64,000 nt of DNA from Gautieria morchelliformis. Lineage: Eukaryota > Basidiomycota > Agaricomycetes > Gomphales > Gomphaceae. Below the pieces are notes generated by a model. That model was not told where the DNA came from, searched no databases, and was given only the letters and a program-made list of their open reading frames with translations. The DNA lies in the NCBI GenBank assembly GCA_015179125.1, contig WHVA01000017.1, positions 248,001 to 312,000 of the forward strand, given 5' to 3'. The position numbers and the translations under genes were made by a program. Each line of letters begins with the position of its first letter. The first letter of the stretch is position 1. Below are positions 12,141 to 22,015 of this stretch, one piece after another.

Positions 12141-12520
12141 GACCAGCATCTCCTTGTAGAGTGACTTCTCTCGGGACTGAACCATCCATTAGCCCTGCCT
12201 TTCTCCGCTTTCCCTTACCCCCAGCTGTCAGAGGGGCATCACGAATGCGATCAGCAAGTATAGTGTCAAAGATCTTAAAACTGGCCAGATCTGAGGTACT
12301 GGTATGGCAATCCAGGGTGTAGAGGTGAAAGTAGCTGTTGATCACCGTTTCAGAAAGTTCCCCCTGTGAGCGCAAGGCTTGGAGTTTGGCAGCATTAAGT
12401 GGGTAGATGCCATTGACCGTAAACCCTAACAGTTCATAGTCACACAGGGCCAGAAACAGTAGCTTGCTCTTGTCCGAGGCGCTTCTGGTTGTGTCCTGAA
12501 GGATGTGTAAGAAAGTGAAT
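12141..12520 (-). other. Ulp1/C48 protease-like C-terminal segment of the MULE protein, truncated
   Basis: An exon begins after a CAG acceptor near 12496 and reads KSKLLFLALCDYELL, then a block with GELSETVINSYFHLYTL, which resembles the start of Ulp1-type cysteine proteases (the xLxDxxINxYxxLL pattern). MULEs carrying Ulp1-like domains are known from plants and fungi. The catalytic His, Asp and Cys would follow but the sequence ends at the LINE junction. An HW motif in an upstream exon (about 13130) complicates the order, so the assignment is tentative. Confidence 0.45.
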
Positions 12521-15500
12521 GAGATTTTTAGATTTAGAACAGGAAACAAACCACCGGTGGGATTGAGCCTGAAATTTTGAAGGTCTTATGAGAGGGTGAC
12601 TAAATCCAACCCCGTGTGTGAGTGGTTAGGCTGCGAGTGAAAGGCGAAACATTACATTATTGTGCATGTTATGAAGAGCTATTGAGCTAAGCTTGTGTTG
12701 GGCCATTGCCTGGGCAACTTGCTCTATAGTCAATCCTTCATCGCCGCACACATAGGACGCATAGATTGTGGCAAGCATTTGCTTGATGTCTGCTGGTCGA
12801 AGTTGGTATATGTCCCTAGTGTCTGCATGCAGCAAAAGTGTGAGAGCGATGATAACTACTCAGAAGCCACAAGTGCTTGAATCGTCCTGGAGATGTGTAG
12901 GAAATGAGACATAAGGAGCATCGAGCGGAATCTGCCATATCTCAATGTCAAGAGGGTTCTCAACATGGTTAATGGCATGGGCTTACAGGTGGTGTGCCGG
13001 CCGGCAGAAGGTAATTATGGATCACCCACTGATCTACAATGGTGGAGTGGCCCTGCATATCTGCTGTTGGGTTGTAACGTGTGCATGCATTACGAGGGGT
13101 GCTGCCAAGTGAATGGTAGAATAAGGTCCAGTGATTTTGATGGAGATCCATAAACATGATGTGCGTAAATGGAGTTCGTTCATGCTGTTCAAGCAGCGAC
13201 TGACAAAAGGGGGGTTTCTGACCAAGGAGTTAGACATCACACATGAAGCTTATGGATGTGAAAACTATACCGTGCCGCCGCTCAATGCTTCTGCGAAGCT
13301 AGTGGACATTCCAGGAGAAATGCAGAACCACGTGCGGAGTCCACATGCTGTGCTGAGTGAGTTGAACATTTCAACAAACACCATCATCTCCTCAATTCTG
13401 AGCCAGTATTCTGGGTTGTCCCACCACGAGCAGTCAGCAGACCAAATTGCTAGGTCTTCGGCAGTAAGATCATCAAGGAGATGTCTGGGTTCAACGTCAG
13501 GACTCAATCGGACAAGTTGACTCGAAAGGGGTTTGGTGCTTGAGCCTGCAATAGACTCATCAGGTGTCCCGTCGAGAGGACCAGCAACTCCCAGCGTGAA
13601 CTGTCCAGGAGGTTGGCCTAGCACCTTGCGCCTAGCCAGGTGTTTCCGTAATGCAGGTGTGTCTGTCATAACACTGTTCATCAAACGTTTGGTTGGCTTT
13701 CTACCGGGCTTTCGGCTGAATTGCGGAACCGCGCGTCGTCTCGTTGGAGATCGCCATGGCTGCATGGGGACCACTGGGGTTGGCTGTCCATGGGCAGAAA
13801 TAGGAGTAGAAATAACTACATAATTTATAAATATCATGCATGCCAGGTCAATTGATGCTCACATTGATTTTTCAGAGCTGGTGAACCACCATCAAGCTCG
13901 GCCAACACAACAGGCTCTGTCGAACTTGATGATTGAGGGTCTTCATCAACAACGGTGTATGTAGCCTGGTGTGCGTACACCTTCTTCAGGCATTGATCGA
14001 TCTCGGCATCCCAGACTTTATCAGATTGCTGACGTGTCTGAGGACGTTTCCCTTTGTCCTGCGTGAGTGGTAGGCGTTTTTGATTGCTAGTTTCGAGTGC
14101 TGCATTTATTTAGCTGTGTGACTGATATCTAATGTAAACAGTGTACTGCACCTTTCCATTCAGAAGCCGGTCCATTTGACACTTGCAATTTACCAGCTAG
14201 AAGGTGAGCGCAATACTTCCCTGTTTGAACCCATGCGTCACATGTACAGCTTGGTGCAAGAATGTCAACCTTAAAAGCCCCTGGCATTTTGGAATCCCTG
14301 GCGAACATGCCATTCAGGACCTGGGCATGCAGAGTACTAGCATTCCCACTCACGGTAATGCCAAAACTTGAAAACGGCCATGTGATCCTACCTGATGCAC
14401 GAGACCGGTATCCCACAGTTGATGAGCTTCGTATTTTAATTGCACAAGGTCGCGAGGCTCATTCCGAGGGGTGGAGGCCCAGAATCTGTAGTAAGGAAAG
14501 AATTCATTCAGAATAATCCCAGCTAAACGATCGATCCTTCCAGAAAACATGTCAGAGACATATGCTATCATATTCACTCGAACTCACCGTTTATTCTTGC
14601 GGTTGTCCAGAAATACCGAGTCAAAAACACGAAAACCTCGTTCAATCCAGTTATTCACATTCCATGTGCCATCACGAGTCTGTCCAGCGGGGAGCCCAAT
14701 ATCTGTGAAGTGCTCTGAGTTACCATACCCAGTGAGCATGTTATCCCATCACACATATTTGTTTGATGCCTCACCTATCCACTCCTCTGTGAACCAGTTG
14801 CGGCTGAAGTAGTCACACACCCATGCCGATTGCTGTGTTCGGACTTGAGCAGTTGACTTTGACATTCCCCGTTTGCGCATGCCCAGCTTCTGAGGGTCAT
14901 CTGACTGCGAGCTCTCAGAGTCTGCGCTTGAATCAGAATCAGAAACATGCACGGCCACTTGGTCATCTTGTGACATGATTAACTTGTCAACCTGTTCCAG
15001 GAAAGTGTCCCTTGCAGCTGGCCAAGAATCCCAAGTTCGGCAGTGCTGGAGACCACGGAAAAAGATCAGGATTTCATGCTTGATCTCCTGCGAAATCCTG
15101 GGACATGTGCTCTTAGGCTTGTCATCGCCGTCCCAATGTAAGATCGCCTGTATGACATGAAACTGGCACAGCCGGATATATGTGTCGGGAAATGCTAAAT
15201 TTGTGGTCTTTTCAGAGGACAACCATACGTAGCATACAGATAGTCGACTTACCTTGCTTGATGGCTTTGAGCTCAGACCTACACTTATCAATCATGAACT
15301 TTGGGATGTGCCAGCCTTCCTTGACAATGCCCCTGCAAAGCCTCACGATTTCGGCCCTGTCGGCTTCTCCAGGGTGCTCGATGCTGCTTGTATCTGCCAT
15401 GGTACTGTATGAGATTAAGAAAATATGACTATTGGGCCCATATCGTACCTGCGTTAATCTGTTTTGCTCGTCGTCCTACCTTGATCTTGGTAGCTTCCAG

Positions 15501-17029
15501 GTACGTGGCTAAGGTCTGCGTGCACACATTTGCAGACAGTAATACAGATCCTACATACATCATAGTAGACAAAACATTGCCATTAGATATAATATGCCAT
15601 AGCAATGCACAGTGACTGACCTGGAACGAAGTGTTGATGCTCATTGACCGCAATCAGGAATGTCACGGCTGCACGATTTTCATTTTTATTGCGCCAGCTA
15701 GTATCTGCGGCCAAACCAACACGCGTGCCATGGAGAATTAAATTCTCGAGGGTGAAATTGTCTGCCATAGCGCATGTGAATCGTGACAGACTGTCAGGCT
15801 CGTGGGGATTATGAGGGATGAAACTTCAAAATAGGTAGGTATGATAAATTCGACAGATATATTCATAGACCTACTTGTAAATCTTGTGGGGATTGCGATT
15901 CTTGAGAATTACGATGGCAGTGAAAGGATCCTGATCCAGACGTGCTCGGTGAACGACGGCAGGTAACAACTGTCTGATCTGTTTGGCAGTTGGCCTGCGG
16001 AATGCTGGGAAGTTGTCGGTTATGTCAGTTGGGGCATTTGTTGGTCTGGAAGTGGGCAACGGGTTCCGGTACTGGTTAACTAGCTCTGCAATGGATTGTT
16101 TTGTAAGTTTCTTATTGTACTTGCCATAGGTAAGGCACGTACCACGCATAACCGTTGTAGCCTTGACACCTACCAGCCTCAGCCATTCAGATACCAGGTT
16201 ACGCAAACGCCGTGACCAAAGCAAGTTTTTCGGATTTGCGTCTTCATGGGTACCGGATTGCCAAACGGTGACCCGAGTCAAGTCGTCAGCATAAGCCTCA
16301 AGCTGCATGATCATATTGTTAGTACTACAATAATTAAATCAAAACGAGCCCGTACCATGAGTCTCACTTGACCTGGGCATTGTTTCCAACGGTTTTTGCG
16401 TTGCACGAGAGGATTAGAACATTTATCTTCCTGATCGGACTCTGTCGCAGAGTCAGATGTGTCTGATACCAAGGCACAGGCTCCTCGGCACTTGTATTCA
16501 AACCGGGCAATGACCCTCCTTTGTAAAATGGCTGCCTCACGTCCCTGGAGTGAAAGTCCAGATGTTTCATTCCAGAACAGGATGAAGGGACGTGCCCTGA
16601 CATCAACGGGTGTGTCGTTCGGATGTCCAAACCACGACTGGTCAACAGACACAGAAGTGGTGGCCCTGTAGGGGTTATAGTCATTGCACTATAATGTCAA
16701 TCATTTTATTAGTATGCACATATATAATTCCTGATAACTTACTTGTCGTTTGTGTTGGGTGCATTTATGCTCCTGCACCAAAATCAAGCATAATATATCC
16801 AATTTGTTGTGTGGCCTTCCAATTTCTTCTCACATTGTTCTTGTATTATGCATCCATTTCTCTGGTTATTTTCGAAAATTTCCACTCATTCCTTATCTCT
16901 CTATTTCATCTTGTTATTCCTACTTTCACAAGCGGCTGCACCCAGCGGAGTCTGAAATGACTTCGACGCGCGAGCTCTTGGGCGCTAAAGGGCCGGGTAG
17001 TAGTACATGCGCAGTGGAACACATTTCCC

Positions 17030-17134
17030 CCTCTCTCAGTGACCACTAAATTCACTGAGAGAGGCAAGTAAATTAGTCTAGTAGTCTTTGCATCTATTGA
17101 CCTAGAAATCCTCTGTAGTGAATTGATTTCTAGG
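17030..17134. repeat. Two perfect hairpins in the first intron region of the MULE gene
   Basis: 17030-17042 and 17052-17064 form 13-bp perfect inverted arms (CCTCTCTCAGTGA) with a 9-nt loop. 17101-17110 and 17125-17134 form 10-bp arms (CCTAGAAATC). The loop-plus-arm sequence recurs at about 17156-17180, and the GAATTGATTTCTAG block recurs near 17182-17195. They lie between the transposase ATG exon and the next coding exon. Confidence 0.85.
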
Positions 17135-17400
17135 TAGTGTATAATATATTTATAGTGACCACTAAATTCACTGAGAGAGTGAATTGATTTCTAGTCTACT
17201 CTTTTGAATAACAAGTCCATACCTACTGCCTATAATTCCTGTCCTCCACAGTTTGAAGAGGTGATGGAAGCCGTGTGGGGACTCTCTGCAGGGGGGCTGC
17301 TAGTAGTATTGAAGATGCGAAGGTTGTCATTCCGGGTTTGCCGTCCAGGTTTACGGAACTTCTTAGGCGGTCGACCGGGGCATCGTGTGTTAGGCGGCAT

Positions 17401-18135
17401 GTCGATTTATTGAAGAGAACGTATCGTGCGCTGTTATATAGCTGAGGGGCGTCAAAGAACACTGAGAAGTTCAGTATTCACACAGTATATGCTTAAGACA
17501 GACAAACCACAAAGTGACATAGTCCACCGAGACATACACAGTGGACAAACAACAAAGCGACGTTGTCCACGTTAGGCGTAACCAAGATACGCCGTGTCCA
17601 CCTTGCGCTTAGGGATATCCAAGGACAAGAGTAGCATCATGGGTGATGTGATGGTTAGATGAAGGGGGCACCACCTCGATATTAGTCCTAAACGTACACT
17701 GTAACGGCATGATAATGATTGGAACGGTCCCCGGGCCCGTGGGCATACTTTACACAATTTCTCTTACCATAATTGGATCCTATATAGTGACTTGGTGCAT
17801 GTGTATGGACATCATCTCAAGGCTGAAAAAGTAGGCCGAACCCGATATCTTGAGTGGCATGGCGCCCGGATCAACAAACTAGTAATTTTGCCGTATAGTG
17901 CTCAATTCGGGCAACAAAACGAGCCCCCACTCGTGATTTTTGGGTGAGTATATGGAGAGCTAGAGAAAGTTGAGACAGAAAGGACATCTGGGTGGGACAT
18001 TAATTTATTGTGGACGAGACAAAAATGTGGCCAATGCGGGACCAAAATGCTTCCGCATTGAGACAATGCCCCTTGACGCGTCGTGACATGCGGCTGGTTG
18101 TCGGAGACAAAAATGCATTCCCACGAGACATTATT
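17401..18135. other. No recognisable gene; probable MULE 5' flank
   Basis: Lies upstream of the minus-strand MULE start. Short similar units (ACAAAGTGACATAGTCCAC at about 17511 and ACAAAGCGACGTTGTCCAC at about 17552) may be subterminal transposon repeats. I could not define a terminal inverted repeat because the opposite end of the element is missing. Confidence 0.4.
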
Positions 18136-18624
18136 TGTATTTCTATAGTAAACCCTCAACGAAGATTTGGAATAAACTATCAAGATCTGAGCTCTGTAGC
18201 TATCAAACAAGACTACAGTAATTTCAGGAGGCAGAATAATCGATTCTGGATGATTTCGTTCATACATTTGTACTAGCTATTTATACTATGTTGATAGTAA
18301 CTACTAGTGTTCAAGATATTAGACAGATGGGTCGAAAAGCTGCTTGTAACTAAGGGGTGACTAATTTATAGTCATAAAGTCATGGGGTGATGGGGATGGT
18401 GTTAGGATTGTCTGGGCTTTGGAATAGAGATCTGTACCTAGTATACAAAGCCCCTGTCCACATGATGTTAAGATAGTAGTCAGTCAGTCGTGTCATGGAG
18501 TTCAAATAGAAAAATGGAGCTGAATTTGCCCTGCCTAGCATAAATGCTGGGCTTGGTGATGGGGCCTCTGTCTCTGTGCCCTTTCTGTGGGGCAGCTAAT
18601 TGAGTATGTATACTGCGGATGACA
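18136..18624 (-). mobile_element. Gypsy-type LTR, inverted relative to the LTR at 24413
   Basis: The reverse complement of this segment aligns along its length with 24413-24890. Matching blocks include GGGTCGAAAA, GTAACTACTAGTGTTC, TACAAAGCCCCTGTC, AAGATAGTAGTCAG and TGTAGTCTTGTTTGATAGCT. The right boundary (TGTCAT on the minus strand at 18624) is well defined, the left one approximate. No internal gypsy sequence adjoins it, so it is a solo LTR or the remains of another copy. Confidence 0.75.
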
Positions 18625-18983
18625 TTCTGAAGTCGCTCCACAGCACCCTATATTCCTGCGCAGTCTATTGTCCTCTGCGGCGTTTGGTGCCCGCACCCAC
18701 TCGGTGCCTGTGGCCTGGCGCCTGTCGACGTCATGGCCGATGCCATCATTCGATAGGTGCGCCGTCCCTGGTTGACCACACATGGTCGATGCCCGAACTT
18801 CTGTACATCACCCGATCTATGGGTAATATAGCATGTCATAAATTCGTGTGATCGTCGTCTGCGCCGACGTCTATCATAAGTGTCGTTTCTGTTTCTTTTT
18901 GATCTTTTTCTTGTTTTTCTCTCTTTATTAGTTTCTTTTATATATAAATGATTTGAAATGGGATAGTTGTGTTTATCACAACA
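18625..18983 (-). mobile_element. Copia 3' LTR (partial)
   Basis: Just downstream (minus strand) of the copia pol stop is a purine tract (TGAGGGGGTG) followed by TGTTGTGATAAACAC at 18983, the usual tract-plus-TG start of a 3' LTR. The segment runs into the gypsy LTR at 18624, so the true LTR end may be missing. Confidence 0.55.
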
Positions 18984-18990
18984 CACCCCC

Positions 18991-20390
18991 TCAAACATGT
19001 GTGATCCTGATATAATCAAGGGTAGAGACATGTTTGCGTGGTGATAGAGCTTTTGTTAAGATATCAGCGAGGTTATGGAGTGTGGAAATATAATGGAGCT
19101 TAATGTTTCCGCTAGCGATCTGATCTCGTGTGTAGTGATAGTGGACGTCGATATGTTTCATTCGAGTGTTACTGACGTCATTCTCGGAGTGCGCGATGAA
19201 GGATTGATTGTCGGTGAATAAAGGGATTGGAATGAAATTGATTTTGAAACCCTTGGCAAGTCGTATCAACCAGATCCCTTCAGCTGATGCGAAGGAACTG
19301 GCAACCTGTTCTGATTCCATTGACGATCGGGTGACAAGTCCCTGCTTCTTGCAAGCCCATGAGACAGGTGATGCGTTGAAGGTAAAGATCCACCCTGATG
19401 TTGACTTCCTGTCGTTCGAATCTCTTGCAAAATCTGTGTCCGTGAAGCCGGTGAGATTGTGTGCGTACCCTTCTACTCCCTTACCCTCCTGTTTGAAAAG
19501 GATTCCATGGTCTCAGGTTTGTAGAAGGTATTGTACGATTCTTTTTGCTGATTCCCAGTGCTGGAGTGATGGTTTTGATGTGAACTGAGCACATTTGTTC
19601 GTAGCATAAGAAATGTCTGGTCGAGTGGCAATGGCACAGTAGTTGATGCTTCCTATGAGGGAGGCATATGGTATGTCAATATATGTGTCGCTGATGGATG
19701 ATTTTTGAAATTTAGCAGCGCTATCCATTGGTGATTTGGTGGGTTTCCCAATCACTATATTGAATCGTTTCGCAACCGTGTTGATGAACGCTGGTTGTGA
19801 GATGTGTATTGTGCCTGCCTCTCGATCTCGTTTGATCTTAACTCCTAGCAATCGTTCTGGGGTTCCAAGGTCTTGGATATCAAATGATCTGCCTATGTCT
19901 CGGATCATTTGATCCATTGACTCTGTGGAATTAGCGGCGAGGAGACCGTCATCGACGTACCATCCGGCCAGTTCGATCGAGTGATGGTCCCTGAACCGGA
20001 AGAATACGGTGGAGTCGGCATGTCCTGCTGTAAAACCTAGTGCCTCTAATCCTCTCTTTAGAGTCTGATGCCAGACTCGTCCTGACTGTTTGAGCCCATA
20101 TATCCCTTTGTGTAATTTACACACAAGGTGTTCCTGCCCCTTGACAATAAAACCCTCGGGTTGACGCATATATACGTCGTCCTCGAGTTTCCCGTTAAGG
20201 TATGCACCTTTGATGTCGATATGTCGTAGCTCTAGATCATATCTACAGGTGAGGGTGAGGATGAGTCTAATGGTCGTGAATCTGATAGTAGGTGAGAATG
20301 TCTCATTGAAATCGAGTCCTTCGATTTGTGTGAATCCTTGTGCGACAAGTCTCGATTTGAATTTGTCGACTGCTCCTAGATTGTCTAATA
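18991..20390 (-). pseudogene. Ty1/copia pol fragment (reverse transcriptase and RNase H)
   Basis: Minus-strand coding begins abruptly at VDKFKSRLVAQGFTQ, the fingers block of copia reverse transcriptase. It continues through DIKGAYLNGKLEDDVYMRQP and the catalytic WYVDDGLLA (about 20005-19975). It then reads RNase H-type sequence (GFTDTDFARDSNDRKSTSGW, ASAEGIWLIRLAKGF and IALLTKAL-like DILTKAL near the end). A TGA at 19513-19515 replaces the Arg expected in the conserved GTRDHGI block. The 5' half (gag, protease, integrase) is missing: the fragment is cut at about 20390, exactly where the gypsy Gag sequence on the other strand begins. Confidence 0.9.
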
Positions 20391-21965
20391 AAGGCAAAGG
20401 TAGGGCTAACCCCGGTGACCCTTCAGGTGATCCAGGTTATGGCTCTGGAGGTTCTGACAACGATCGGGATCTCCCCAACCTGCCACCCGAAGACCTCGGT
20501 GACCTTGAGGACAACAAGCTAATGTGTTGAGTTTGCATAAAGCTTGCTAAACCTCACAAGTCCAAAGCCCAAGCCAAAGTCAAGGAACCAGACACATATG
20601 ATGGTACTGACCAGGCCAAGCTTCGCACCTTCTTCCTCCAATGTGTACTCGACTTCAGAGACTGCCCCTCAGCTTTTGTCAGGGGACACCCTGTTTTCCA
20701 TTTCCAGCACCACACCCAGTTCCGACTCCATGTCCAACTCCGCTTCCGGTTACGACTCCATCTCCGCCTCCGCTTTCGGAAATGATTCCGCTTCTGGGAG
20801 AACTTCCACCAGTTCTGTTCGCTTTGCCAGTTCCACTCCAATTTCCGACTTCCGCTCTTGGAACAGTGTCGGAAATCAAGCGACTCGTGTAATAGGTGGC
20901 ATCAAGGGTCGATGGGATGCAGGGTTGATGGCAGGTGCCAGGTGTTGTCCCTGGCTGCGCAGTGTAGTATAATACGGGCTCGCTGACATTGGGGGCCCTG
21001 AGACTTTTTTTTCTCTTTGGATTTCCCCTTGTCAGGTGAGAATCCCCTCTCTTGTATACTCTGTTCATTCATACACACTTTGTATTTCCCCTTGTCAGTT
21101 GTGTGGTAGTGGATCTCCACAACCAGCCAGGGTTGCGCTTACAGCTTTCAAAACTGGGGCATCGAAGGTACAGTATGCTATCTCTTACTTGTCGGGTTCA
21201 GCTCTCCAGTACTTTGAACTGGCGATCCTCAGCAAAGTCCAACCTGAGCCAGATTGGCTTGAGGACTGGGACAATTTCAAGTCCGAGCTTGAGCTCAACT
21301 TCGGCCCCTACAACAATGCTGCCCAAGCCGAGATCAACCTCAAGAAGATCGCTATGAAAGAGCACCACAAAGCCGCACGATTCTCTATCGACTTCGCCCG
21401 AGCTTCAATTCGGACTCAATGGAACAATGTGGCCCTCTGACACTTTGCGTATAAGGGCCTGGCCAAACGAATCAAGGACGACCTACTTCACTTCCCTCGA
21501 TTCCGCAGCCTCGCCGAGCTTAGGAACTTCACACTGGAATGTGACAGCCGTTACTGGGAGCGTAAGGAATATGACGCTATGGCCAATGGTCGTAACTCCC
21601 AGCCTGTGTGCCCCGCTAATCAGTCCAGCAGCAATGCCACTAACAACAATCAGTCTTCCAGCGGTTCTAACAACAACAAGAACCGCAACAAGACCAACAA
21701 CAACGGCAAGGGTTCCAACAGCAACTCCTCGAACAACAAAAGCCAGCCCAACATCTCGAGCAAGCTCGGGAAAGACGGTAAACTGCTTCCCGACGAACGC
21801 CAACGTCGGATTGACCAAGGCCTTTGCCTGCTCTGCGGCACCAAAGGCCACATAGTCAAGGACTTCCTGAAGAACAAGTCTACCAATGGTAGCGATTCCA
21901 AAGGTCGGGCAATGAAGACCTCTAACGAGGGGATTTTGGCCTCCATTACGGAGGTGAAAAAATAA
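20391..21965 (+). pseudogene. Gypsy Gag (capsid and nucleocapsid), interrupted
   Basis: The frame starts within a low-complexity region (NKGKGRANPGDPSGDPGYGS), hits TGA at 20528-20530, and goes on to EPDTYDGTDQAKLRTFFLQC. After the solo LTR it continues with FKTGASKVQYAISYLSGSAL, a fungal Tf2/gypsy capsid signature. A second TGA is at 21438-21440 (WNNVAL*HFAYKGL). The Asn/Ser-rich nucleocapsid ends in CLLCGTKGHIVKDF, a CCHC knuckle whose last Cys is changed to Phe. Gag would form the virus-like particle; this copy has at least four independent defects. Confidence 0.85.
20677..21143 (+). mobile_element. Solo LTR (family S), copy 1, inserted in gypsy gag
   Basis: 467 bp beginning TGTCAGGGGACACC and ending GCGCTTACA, flanked on both sides by the 5-bp duplication GCTTT (20672-20676 and 21144-21148). 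Removing it with one duplication restores an uninterrupted Gag reading (CPSAFKTGASKV). TG...CA ends plus a 5-bp duplication identify an LTR. A second copy in the same orientation is at 60480-60969. The first 200 nt are a degenerate TCCGMYTCCATNTCCG pyrimidine-rich tract. Confidence 0.92.
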
Positions 21966-22015
21966 GTAGCAACCTTGGAACCACACGAGCTGAGAATTGC
22001 GGTAACATCACCTGT

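Larger units (their letters stand above)
12141..17400 (-). pseudogene. Mutator-like (MULE) DDE transposase with SWIM and Ulp1-like regions
   Basis: Reading down the minus strand from the ATG at 17400, exon 1 carries an AT-hook-like run (RCPGRPPKKFRKPGRQTR). Further exons include 16652-16311, 16260-15871 and 15830-15610 (VGLAADTSWRNKNENRA, first catalytic Asp block). Then come FMIDKCRSELKAIKQ (second Asp block, about 15300-15250), FPDTYIRLCQFHVIQAIL (about 15190-15135) and NNWIERGFRVFD (Glu block, about 14660-14625). A SWIM zinc finger CTCDAWVQTGKYCAH lies at about 14245-14195, the usual companion of MULE transposases. Downstream exons include QNHWTLFYH (about 13135-13109) and GELSETVINSYFHLYTL (about 12345-12295). 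A TGA at 14749-14751 interrupts YV*WDNML where Trp is expected, and the 3' end is lost at 12140. I judge it inactive. Confidence 0.72.

Noticed and set aside
11395-12549. 384-codon minus-strand frame
   Set aside because: Only its first part (above 12140) is real MULE coding sequence; the rest is antisense to the LINE endonuclease.
20677-21144. Possible introner element: insertion starts GT and ends CAG inside a coding region
   Set aside because: TG...CA ends with perfect 5-bp duplications at both genomic copies identify an LTR; the GT...AG look is a coincidence of the TSD context, and the 5' site is not a good donor.
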